From UBA1227 sp045599345 (GTDB lineage: Bacteria; Bacillota; Clostridia; Oscillospirales; Acutalibacteraceae): DNA of 11,701 nt. How positions within the stretch are numbered: the stretch's first letter is position 1; each line of letters begins with the position of its first letter. A program made the position numbers and the translations under genes. The notes below the pieces were generated by a model, which saw only the letters and a list, made by a program, of their open reading frames with translations, made no database searches and was not told the DNA's origin. Of the stretch, positions 5,797 through 11,701 are shown one piece after another. Where the stretch lies: the NCBI GenBank assembly GCA_045599345.1, contig JAZRVV010000010.1, forward strand, positions 1 to 11,701, written 5' to 3'.

Positions 5797-6771
5797 AAGG
5801 ACAAGTATGGAAGAAATATTGATTACTTGAGGATATCTGTAACGGACAGATGTAATCTTCGCTGTGTATATTGCATGCCAGAGGAGGGTGTTGAGTCAAT
5901 TCCTCATCAGGATGTTTTAACGTATGAGGAAATCATGCGCCTTGCCAATGTGGCGGCAACACTTGGCATAACTCGCATCAGGCTTACGGGTGGCGAACCG
6001 CTGGTTCGCAAGGGCATCGAAAGCCTAGTTGCTGACATCAAGAGCATACCAGGCATCGAGCATATATCGATCACAACCAATGGCATACTTTTGCCAGAAA
6101 AGTTTGATGCATTGGTTACAGCAGGTATCGATGCCGTGAATATCAGCCTCGACACATTGAGCGAGGAGAAGTTTAAAAGGATTACAAGGCGCGAGGGATT
6201 CGAGCGCGTTATGGAAGCGATAACGCTCTGCGCAAATGCAGGCATTAACACCAAGATAAACTGCGTTGCTATGAAGGGCGTCAACGACGATGAGTTCATA
6301 GCAATGGCAGAACTTGCGCGTGATTTGCCTGTATGTGTTCGCTTTATCGAGTTCATGCCAGTAGGCAAAAACGATTTTGAAAAATGTGTGCCTTGGCAGG
6401 AGATAAAAGGCAACTTAGAAGCAGAGTTTGGAGCAATGCCAGAGGATACAGAGCGCCACGGTAATGGCCCAGCGGTCTACTTTAAACCATTAGGTTTTAA
6501 GGGCTCAATTGGTTTTATCTCCGCTATGACTTGCGCTTTTTGCGATAAATGCAACAGGGTACGACTTACAGCAGAGGGTTACTTAAAACTCTGCCTTCAG
6601 TACGACATTGGTGTGTCACTTCGTGACATTATGAGAGCGGGTGTTACCGACGAGGAACTCGCAATAGCCATTAGAAGTGCTGTGATGAATAAACCAAAAG
6701 AACACACCTTCAACGATTATGAAGGTGCAGAGGATATAGAAGAAAGTGGCATGTCTAGGATAGGTGGATAA
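5794..6771 (+). CDS. moaA: GTP 3',8-cyclase MoaA (radical SAM, molybdenum cofactor step 1)
   Basis: MoaA converts GTP to 3',8-cyclo-dihydro-GTP, the first step of molybdopterin synthesis, using S-adenosylmethionine. All expected elements of this 325-residue cytoplasmic protein are present: the N-terminal SAM cluster cysteines C20, C24 and C27 in TDRCNLRCVYCMP, the TGGEPL motif at residues 65-70, the C-terminal cluster cysteines C250, C253 and C267 (C-x2-C-x13-C) within FCDKCNRVRLT, and the C-terminal Gly-Gly tail (SRIGG) needed for activity. Length is normal. Start is a TTG supported by the AGGAGGTGAG site. It is the first gene after the cofactor riboswitch, which should reduce its transcription when cofactor is plentiful. 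The partner MoaC, which converts the MoaA product to cPMP, is not in the window. The next gene starts one base after its stop codon. Confidence 0.96.
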   Translation: MKDKYGRNIDYLRISVTDRCNLRCVYCMPEEGVESIPHQDVLTYEEIMRLANVAATLGITRIRLTGGEPLVRKGIESLVADIKSIPGIEHISITTNGILLPEKFDALVTAGIDAVNISLDTLSEEKFKRITRREGFERVMEAITLCANAGINTKINCVAMKGVNDDEFIAMAELARDLPVCVRFIEFMPVGKNDFEKCVPWQEIKGNLEAEFGAMPEDTERHGNGPAVYFKPLGFKGSIGFISAMTCAFCDKCNRVRLTAEGYLKLCLQYDIGVSLRDIMRAGVTDEELAIAIRSAVMNKPKEHTFNDYEGAEDIEESGMSRIGG

Positions 6772-6772
6772 A

Positions 6773-7150
6773 ATGGCTGATTTAAATGAATGGCTAAAGG
6801 AAGCAAAACTTGCAAAAGACGCAGATAAGTGCGGAATGTACCTTATGCACAATGGCGTTGTTCGTGGAACAGCAAAAGCTCAAGTTCGCGAAGGTATAGA
6901 ATCAAATCCTGTAACAGGAATGATTTTTTCATATGACGACGATAAAGTTAAAAAAGTTGTTTTAAGTACAAAAGAGATGCCAGGAATCTATTACGTTCGA
7001 GCAGAACTTGGCTCAGGACAAATAGAGGTTGGCGAGGATATAATGTATGTACTTATCGGCGCTGATACGCGTCCACATGCGTTGGAAGCGTTCAATTATT
7101 TGATGGATGAAATCAAAGGAAACTGTGTAAAAGAGATTGAGATGGCATAA
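6773..7150 (+). CDS. moaE: MoaE-like molybdopterin synthase catalytic subunit
   Basis: I chose ATG 6773 with AGGTGG about five bases upstream, rather than the GTG at 6764 that overlaps the end of moaA. The product has 125 residues. It fits the MoaE-like family of anaerobes: CGMYLMHNGVVRGTAK (residues 20-35, the GxVR region), a G-x-x-x-VGEDIMYVLIGADTR strand pair (residues 82-100), and an amphipathic helix (AFNYLMDEIK, residues 106-115). MoaE is the large subunit of molybdopterin synthase, which adds two sulfurs to cPMP with thiocarboxylated MoaD. The C-terminus reads CVKEIEMA, without the WKkE-type ending of classical MoaE. No MoaD is seen. It forms a unit with moaA. No terminator follows; 92 bases of promoter and operator sequence for the next pair do. 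Confidence 0.78.
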   Translation: MADLNEWLKEAKLAKDADKCGMYLMHNGVVRGTAKAQVREGIESNPVTGMIFSYDDDKVKKVVLSTKEMPGIYYVRAELGSGQIEVGEDIMYVLIGADTRPHALEAFNYLMDEIKGNCVKEIEMA

Positions 7151-7167
7151 AAACAGTTTGAGATAAG

Positions 7168-7213
7168 TGCCAAAATGGCATATTTGTGTTGACAAGCATA
7201 TGCCATTTTGGCA
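7168..7213. repeat. Paired 16-base inverted-repeat operator around the toxin-antitoxin promoter
   Basis: TGCCAAAATGGCATAT (7168-7183) and ATATGCCATTTTGGCA (7198-7213) are exact reverse complements. Each contains the palindrome TGCCA-N3-TGGCA, so there are two dyad sites 33 bases apart, about three helical turns. One lies just upstream of the -35 box; the other covers the spacer and the start of the -10 box. This is the expected layout for autorepression by the HTH-bearing antitoxin encoded immediately downstream. Confidence 0.85.
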
Positions 7214-7217
7214 TAAT
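7189..7217 (+). promoter_or_regulatory. Promoter of the HEPN-MNT pair
   Basis: A perfect TTGACA at 7189-7194, a 17-base spacer and CATAAT at 7212-7217. The predicted start near 7224 leaves a leader of about 20 bases. With no terminator after hepT, this promoter may also read into mogA and the moeA genes. Confidence 0.85.
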
Positions 7218-7242
7218 TGTTTGTGAAAGGTGGCGTAGAGGT

Positions 7243-7713
7243 ATGACAATAAAAGAATTACGTACTTCTAAAAACTTAACACAAAAACAAGCGGCTGAGA
7301 TTTGTGGTATTCCACTTAGAACATATAGCAGATATGAATTAGAGGATTCAAAAGAAGGATCTTTAAAGTATAACTACATTGTATCAATATTGAATGATTA
7401 TGGATATGTAGATGAAGAACATGGAATTTTAACTTTTGAATCAATAGTAAAAATTGTGGAAGAAATACTCAGAAAGTATGATGTTGAATATTGTTATTTG
7501 TTTGGTTCATATGCAAAAGGCAAGGCAAGCGAGAAGAGCGACGTAGATTTGTTTATTAGCACTTCAGTAACTGGAATGAGATTCTATGGCCTTGTTGAGG
7601 AACTTCGTACAGCCCTTCATAAAAAGGTTGATTTGTTAACTTTAGCTCAATTAAATAACAACAATGAATTAATTGGTGAAATCTTTAAGGATGGAATAAA
7701 GATATATGGATAA
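7243..7713 (+). CDS. mntA: HTH-MNT antitoxin (XRE-type DNA-binding domain fused to minimal nucleotidyltransferase)
   Basis: A 156-residue protein starting at ATG 7243, with AAAGGTGG nine bases upstream. Residues 1-52 are an XRE-type helix-turn-helix (KELRTSKNLTQKQAAEICG, then IPLRTYSRYE). Residues 65-156 are a minimal nucleotidyltransferase with the full GS-x10-DxD signature: G88, S89, D100 and D102, plus a later Asp, D130, in KKVDLL. Family knowledge: MntA antitoxins use ATP to add AMP units to a tyrosine of the HEPN toxin and so silence it. Here the same protein should also bind the paired palindromes in its promoter. It overlaps hepT by eight bases. The gene is clearly AT-rich: bases 7321-7440 are 26% GC, against 53% in moaA bases 6001-6060, which suggests transfer. 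Catalytic residues are intact. Confidence 0.9.
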   Translation: MTIKELRTSKNLTQKQAAEICGIPLRTYSRYELEDSKEGSLKYNYIVSILNDYGYVDEEHGILTFESIVKIVEEILRKYDVEYCYLFGSYAKGKASEKSDVDLFISTSVTGMRFYGLVEELRTALHKKVDLLTLAQLNNNNELIGEIFKDGIKIYG

Positions 7714-8041
7714 TATAAAAGATGATGAATATTATAGGAATAAAATCATTTCGGATATTGAACATATTATCAAGCATATGGAAAACGTAAACAGAGATGT
7801 GCTTGCAGAAAATGAAATTTTACTTGATGCATTAGAATTTAGATTGATTCAAATATCTGAGAGTACAAAGCATTTATCTGAAAAATTTAAAGAGGACCAT
7901 AGTGAAGTTGAATGGCCACTTATTGTTGGACTTAGAAATGTATTGGTGCATGATTACGATAACGTTGATTATGATGTGGTATATGAGACTTTGAAAAAAG
8001 ATGTTGTTGAACTTGTGGAGCAACTAAAGAAAGGTGAATAA
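7706..8041 (+). CDS. hepT: HEPN-domain toxin, HepT-type
   Basis: A 111-residue, mostly helical protein whose ATG lies inside the end of mntA (eight-base overlap), implying coupled synthesis. The HEPN ribonuclease signature R-x4-H-x-Y is complete: R77, H82 and Y84 in RNVLVHDY. In characterised HepT proteins the Arg and His cut RNA, and the Tyr is the site AMPylated by MntA; both roles are inferred here. The protein has no signal or membrane segment and acts in the cytoplasm, presumably as a dimer. Composition is AT-rich like mntA. Its last codons contain the AAGGTGA ribosome site of mogA, so the toxin gene is physically joined to the cofactor operon and is not set off by spacer or terminator. 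Confidence 0.9.
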   Translation: MDNIKDDEYYRNKIISDIEHIIKHMENVNRDVLAENEILLDALEFRLIQISESTKHLSEKFKEDHSEVEWPLIVGLRNVLVHDYDNVDYDVVYETLKKDVVELVEQLKKGE

Positions 8042-8043
8042 GT

Positions 8044-8544
8044 ATGGAGCAGATGAAAATCAAGGCGGCGATTCTTACCATGTCTGATAAGGGCTCAAAG
8101 GGTGAGCGTGAGGATCTTTCAGGTCCTGCAATCAAGGACTTTATCGAGCCATATGGATATGAGGTTGTTGACTATAAAATAATTCCTGATGACTTTGACA
8201 TCATCAGAAAAGAGATAAAGAGAATAGCAGACGAGGACATTGCAAACGTGCTCTTCACAACTGGCGGCACGGGCTTTTCTCAAAGGGATGTAACACCAGA
8301 GGCAACCAAGGCTGTTTGCCCACGTGAGGTGCCTGGCATCCCAGAGGCAATGCGTGCCGCATCAATGCAGATAACAGATAAGGCTATGCTCTCAAGAGCA
8401 GCAGCCGGCATTAGAAAGAACACACTAGTTATCAATATGCCTGGTTCTCCAAAGGCAGTTGTCGAGAGTTTGGAAGTAATCATCAAGCCTCTTCGCCACG
8501 GCATTGAAATACTTGTTGGTGAGGCGGGAGAGTGTAGCAGGTAA
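8044..8544 (+). CDS. mogA: MogA/MoaB-family molybdopterin adenylyltransferase
   Basis: MogA-type enzymes activate molybdopterin by adenylation, preparing it for metal insertion by MoeA. The 166-residue protein shows the family signature TTGGTGFSQRDVTPEAT (residues 72-88, with D82), an N-terminal LTMSDKGSKGEREDLSGP and the PGSP loop at residues 133-136. The SDKGS-x-G-E-R-E-D-x-SGP form looks more like MogA than MoaB, though the two cannot be firmly told apart by eye. ATG 8044 is preferred over ATG 8053: AAGGTGA at 8031-8037 is well placed for the first, while the second has only a GGAG one base away. It starts two bases after hepT. The stop codon overlaps the start of a strong hairpin. GC content returns to that of the other cofactor genes. 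Confidence 0.93.
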   Translation: MEQMKIKAAILTMSDKGSKGEREDLSGPAIKDFIEPYGYEVVDYKIIPDDFDIIRKEIKRIADEDIANVLFTTGGTGFSQRDVTPEATKAVCPREVPGIPEAMRAASMQITDKAMLSRAAAGIRKNTLVINMPGSPKAVVESLEVIIKPLRHGIEILVGEAGECSR

Positions 8545-8565
8545 AACTCTCCTGTGGAGAGTTTT
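8543..8565 (+). terminator. Perfect hairpin after mogA, weak terminator or attenuator
   Basis: AAAACTCTCC (8543-8552) pairs perfectly with GGAGAGTTTT (8556-8565) around a three-base loop. The four terminal T's are part of the stem and are followed by GCCG, so termination should be partial. The CTCTCC strand can instead pair with GGAGAG at 8527-8532 inside mogA, so two exclusive folds exist. Confidence 0.55.
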
Positions 8566-8583
8566 GCCGTCGCGCCCTAATAA

Positions 8584-8605
8584 CTGCTGGGCTTTAGACC
8601 GGCAG
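8584..8605 (+). other. Second hairpin in the moeA leader
   Basis: CTGCTGG (8584-8590) pairs with CCGGCAG (8599-8605), one G-T pair, with an eight-base loop. It sits 30 bases before moeA. Together with the preceding hairpin it makes most of the 91-base mogA-moeA gap structured. Function unknown. Confidence 0.45.
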
Positions 8606-8635
8606 CCAAACCTTTGAAAAAGTGAGAACGTAGCT

Positions 8636-9856
8636 ATGTTAACAGTAAAAACATCAGCTGAGGCTGAGAAAATAATATTCGAAGAATTTGGAAATATAAA
8701 AATGCCAACCGAGGAAGTAGATATACTTTCGTCGGTTGGTCGTGTTTTATCAAAGGACATTATCTCAAATGAGAATGTGCCAGATTTTAATCGCTCAACT
8801 GTCGATGGTTATGCAGTACTCGCAGAGAGCACCTTTGGTTGTTCAGAGTCCATCCCGGCAATACTTGATTTTAAAGGTCAAGTGCTAATGGGAGAGACCC
8901 CGACGATGGCAATCGGCAAAGGCGAGTGCGTATATGTTCCAACTGGCGGTGAACTGCCAGAGGGCGCCAACGCTATGGTTATGATTGAATATGCAGAGGA
9001 CTATGGTGATGGTACGATAGGCATGTGCAAGCCTTCGGCACCTGGACAACACATCGCTTTTAGAGGTGATGATGTTAAGGTGGGCGATGTCCTCTTAACA
9101 AGAGGCATCAGGCTTGAGCCACGTCATATTGGCGTGCTGGCAGCGCTCGGTGTGAACAATGTAAGCGTATTTAAGAAGCCAAGTGTTGCTGTAATCTCAA
9201 CTGGCGACGAACTGGTTGATGTAACCGAGTCGCCAAAGGGTGCACAGGTTCGTGACATAAACAGTTATACTATCAGTGCTGCATTGATGGAACTTGGCTG
9301 TGATGTTAAAAAAGTTGGCATTGTAATAGACGACCTTCCACTACTTGAAAGCGCGATTGCCGATGCGGCAGCAACCTGTGACATGGTAATTGTATCCGGT
9401 GGTAGTTCGGTCGGCGTTAAGGATGCAACCTTCAAAGTATATGACAAGCTAGGAGAGGTGCTTTTCCATGGCATCGCAATCAAACCTGGAAAACCAACAA
9501 TCCTTGCAAATATATCACGCAAGCCTTGCTTTGGCCTCCCTGGCCATCCGCTTGCTGCGTACTACATTTTCCATCTCTTTGTGAGTCCACTCATTTCATC
9601 AATGACTGGAGTGACAGGAGATAATATAGCTGACACAAAGACTGCTTCCCTTTCACTTTCAGTTCCGTGTAACCATGGACGCGAAGAGTGTATAGGAATC
9701 AAACTTGTGGAGCGTGATGGCAAAACAGTTGCCGAACCAGTCTATGCCAAGTCAGGTCTTATTAGTAACTTGTCGGCATCAGATGGATTTATTAGAATTC
9801 CAAGAGACTGTGAAGGACTCTCACAGGATGAGGAAGTAGAAGTTGAATTGTTTTGA
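8636..9856 (+). CDS. moeA: Molybdopterin molybdotransferase MoeA
   Basis: MoeA inserts molybdate (or tungstate in some relatives) into adenylated molybdopterin to give the finished cofactor. The 406-residue length is typical. Visible family marks are NRSTVDGYA (residues 52-60), STGDELV (188-194), SGGSSVG (254-260), the HGIAIKPGKP segment (around 278-287) with conserved lysines, and LPGHP (301-305), followed by a C-terminal MoeA domain IV-like region. The ribosome site is weak (AGTGAG about nine bases upstream of ATG 8636), unlike most genes here, and the leader is structured, so its translation may be controlled. It is the third cofactor gene on this transcript after the toxin-antitoxin pair, and it stands before a second, diverged MoeA paralogue. 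Confidence 0.95.
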   Translation: MLTVKTSAEAEKIIFEEFGNIKMPTEEVDILSSVGRVLSKDIISNENVPDFNRSTVDGYAVLAESTFGCSESIPAILDFKGQVLMGETPTMAIGKGECVYVPTGGELPEGANAMVMIEYAEDYGDGTIGMCKPSAPGQHIAFRGDDVKVGDVLLTRGIRLEPRHIGVLAALGVNNVSVFKKPSVAVISTGDELVDVTESPKGAQVRDINSYTISAALMELGCDVKKVGIVIDDLPLLESAIADAAATCDMVIVSGGSSVGVKDATFKVYDKLGEVLFHGIAIKPGKPTILANISRKPCFGLPGHPLAAYYIFHLFVSPLISSMTGVTGDNIADTKTASLSLSVPCNHGREECIGIKLVERDGKTVAEPVYAKSGLISNLSASDGFIRIPRDCEGLSQDEEVEVELF

Positions 9857-9869
9857 TTAGGGGCAGAGT

Positions 9870-11701
9870 ATGAAATACGAGTACTTAACAAACGAAGATT
9901 TAGATATAGCGGTAAACGAGTATATCGCTGCACTTAAGGGTGAAGGCCTAAACGTCAAGACAGAGGTTATCCCTGTCTTTGAAGCTGCAGGCCGTATCAC
10001 TGCCAATGCAGTGTATGCCCATATCTGTGCGCCGCATTACAATGCGGCAGCAATGGACGGCATAGCACTAATGGCAAATGCCACTTTTGGTGCAACAGAA
10101 ACCACACCTGTTAAGCTGACACCAGATCAGTTTGTTCAGGTTGATACTGGTGATCCAATGCCGGATGGCACGGATGCCGTTGTAATGATAGAGGATGTTG
10201 TTCGTGATGGCGACAACGTGCTCCTCTATAGTGCAGCAGTGCCATGGCAACACATTCGCCAGGTTGGCGAAGATGTCTGCGCCGGCGATATGATTTTGCC
10301 TTCGTTTACTGAAATTACTCCAGCAGCACTAGGCGCAATGCTCGCCGGCGGTGTGCTTGATGTTGTAGTTGTCAAGCCTCCAGTTGTTGGTATTATTCCA
10401 ACTGGTGATGAGATAGTGGCACCTTGTGAAAATCCAGCACCTGGTGACATAATTGAATTTAACTCAACAATCTTTTCAGGAATACTTAGGTCTTGGGGTG
10501 CAATACCAAGGACATATCCAATCATCAAGGATATCAAAGAAGACATTATCAATACAATGAAACAAGCAGCAGAGGAATGTGATGCTGTTATTATCAATGC
10601 CGGCTCTTCCGCTGGCCGTGATGACTATTCGTCCCTTGCTGTTGGTACTGTTGGCAAGGTCCTCTATCACGGCATTGCAATCAAGCCTGGTAAGCCTGCG
10701 ATACTTGGCTATGCTGGCAGCACACCAATACTTGGCGTGCCAGGATATCCAGTATCTGGCATAATCGTGCTTGACCAAATAATGCGCCCAGTCATCGAGA
10801 TAATGACAGGACGCAATCTCCATAGACAGGAAAAAATCACAGCGACACTCGGTCGTATGATGACTTCTCCGCTTAAATATCGTGAGTTCGTACGTGTTCG
10901 TATCGGTGTAAATGAAAAAGGTGAGTACATCGCAACACCTTTAAGCCGTGGAGCGGGTGTCGTAACATCCTTTGTCAAGGCGGATGGTATCATCGATGTT
11001 GCCAAGGACTGCGAAGGCTATGTCGCAGGCGACAAGGTTGAGGTTATACTCCTTCGTCCAAAAGCAGACCTTGATAACACACTTACAATTATTGGAAGCC
11101 ATGATCCAATTATCGATGAGATTACCGATATGTTAAAACGCGATAATAAAGACTTTGTTGTCTCATCCTCACATGTTGGTTCAATGGGTGCTATTATGGC
11201 AATCAAACGTGGTGAAGCACAGATGGGCGCCATTCACCTCCTTGATGAAAAAACAGGCAAGTATAACGATGTCTATGTAAACAAGCATTTTAAAGATGGC
11301 GGTGTAGTGCTTGAAAAGGGTGTCAAACGTATCCAAGGCCTTATGATTGCAAAAGGTAATCCAAAGGGAATCAAAGGTTTTGCCGATATAAGTCGTGATG
11401 ACATATCATATGTAAATCGTCAAAAAGGCTCAGGTACCCGAATCCTTTGCGATTACTTGATGACTCAAAACAATATCAAGGATTCAGATGTATATGGTTA
11501 TGAACGCGAAGAGTTCACACATACATCTGTTGCGGCTCAAATAGCATCAGGCACAGCTGACGCTGGCCTTGGTATATATTCGGCAGCGCTCACATATGAT
11601 TTGGATTTTATTCCAATCTGTAATGAGGAGTATGACTTCCTCATAGATGAGAGCGCAATAGGATCAGAAAAAATTCAAGCCTTCCTCAAAGTGCTTCACA
11701 G
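9870..11701 (+). CDS. moeA: MoeA paralogue fused to a PBP-like (LysR-substrate-binding-type) domain, 3' end outside window
   Basis: The frame is open from ATG 9870 (AGGGG six bases upstream) to the window end, 610 codons. Residues 1 to about 400 are a MoeA module: NAAAMDGIAL (a variant of the SAMDGYA motif), PTGDEIV, NAGSSAGRDD, HGIAIKPGKPAILG and GVPGYPVSG. From about residue 405 a periplasmic-binding-protein-like domain begins (IIGSHDP) and carries its hallmark NRQKGSGTR at residues 516-524, then THTSVAAQIASGTADAGLG and LDFIPICNEEYDF. This fusion is a known arrangement in anaerobes. The extra domain resembles oxyanion- or ligand-binding folds and lacks a signal peptide, so it acts in the cytoplasm, perhaps presenting or sensing molybdate or tungstate (inference). 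It starts 13 bases after the first moeA. The C-terminus is cut off by the window. Confidence 0.93.
   Translation, partial: MKYEYLTNEDLDIAVNEYIAALKGEGLNVKTEVIPVFEAAGRITANAVYAHICAPHYNAAAMDGIALMANATFGATETTPVKLTPDQFVQVDTGDPMPDGTDAVVMIEDVVRDGDNVLLYSAAVPWQHIRQVGEDVCAGDMILPSFTEITPAALGAMLAGGVLDVVVVKPPVVGIIPTGDEIVAPCENPAPGDIIEFNSTIFSGILRSWGAIPRTYPIIKDIKEDIINTMKQAAEECDAVIINAGSSAGRDDYSSLAVGTVGKVLYHGIAIKPGKPAILGYAGSTPILGVPGYPVSGIIVLDQIMRPVIEIMTGRNLHRQEKITATLGRMMTSPLKYREFVRVRIGVNEKGEYIATPLSRGAGVVTSFVKADGIIDVAKDCEGYVAGDKVEVILLRPKADLDNTLTIIGSHDPIIDEITDMLKRDNKDFVVSSSHVGSMGAIMAIKRGEAQMGAIHLLDEKTGKYNDVYVNKHFKDGGVVLEKGVKRIQGLMIAKGNPKGIKGFADISRDDISYVNRQKGSGTRILCDYLMTQNNIKDSDVYGYEREEFTHTSVAAQIASGTADAGLGIYSAALTYDLDFIPICNEEYDFLIDESAIGSEKIQAFLKVLH

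Noticed and set aside
5624..5899. Minus-strand open frame across the unrecognised RNA element and the start of moaA
   Set aside because: It overlaps the moaA N-terminus, its sequence shows no family pattern, and the region is better explained by RNA stems.
5907..6413. Minus-strand open frame of 168 codons
   Set aside because: It is antisense to conserved moaA sequence; the frame is open because of moaA codon use, not because it is a gene.
6764..6772. GTG start for moaE
   Set aside because: It overlaps the moaA stop and the AGGTGG site that serves ATG 6773.
7168..7213. The paired palindromes as a transcription terminator after moaE
   Set aside because: No U tract follows either half, and the repeats are spaced around a clear -35/-10 pair, which fits an operator.
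8614..8642. Possible promoter before moeA starting with TTGAAA
   Set aside because: The stretch at 17 bases spacing is not -10-like and falls inside the moeA start codon region.

Overview
The window looks like part of the chromosome of an anaerobic bacterium, most likely a low- to mid-GC Gram-positive of the Clostridia type. The clues are strong AGGAGG-type ribosome sites, a TTG start, AT-rich sigma-A-type promoters, short Cys-anchored lipoproteins and an oxygen-sensitive gene set (radical SAM enzymes, molybdenum cofactor synthesis). The finer taxonomy is a guess. No rRNA, tRNA, CRISPR array or insertion sequence was seen. All recognisable genes lie on the + strand.

Left part (1-5411): a tightly packed operon of four genes ending in a strong intrinsic terminator. 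In order they are the 3' part of an AmrS-type radical SAM enzyme (AmmeMemoRadiSam family), a 385-residue protein of unknown function with a CxC-x5-CxC motif, a small lipoprotein with an FMN-binding-like C-terminus, and a 963-residue lipoprotein. The last is built of five sulfite-oxidase-fold-like repeats and has a flavinylation-like NAITGATLT motif near its N-terminus. None of the repeats shows the usual Mo-ligating cysteine.

Middle (5412-5793): a non-coding control region of about 380 bases. It holds a near-consensus promoter, an RNA with the hallmarks of a Moco/Tuco riboswitch (GAAA tetraloop plus 11-nt-type tetraloop receptor), a terminator with a matching candidate antiterminator, and a second, unrecognised multi-stem RNA that ends in a U7 tract. 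A weaker internal promoter candidate follows.

Right part (5794-11701): molybdenum cofactor synthesis genes moaA, moaE-like, mogA/moaB, moeA, and a second moeA fused to a periplasmic-binding-protein-like domain that runs off the window. moaC and moaD are not present here. An AT-rich HEPN-MNT toxin-antitoxin pair sits between moaE and mogA. It has its own consensus-like promoter with a 16-base exact inverted repeat around it, and no terminator separates it from mogA. The late cofactor genes may therefore be read at least partly from the toxin-antitoxin promoter. A structured 91-base leader lies between mogA and moeA.

Working model (inference): the left operon makes an extracytoplasmic redox system, possibly flavin-linked. 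The right operon makes Mo- or W-pterin cofactor under cofactor feedback, with a toxin-antitoxin module wired into its middle.
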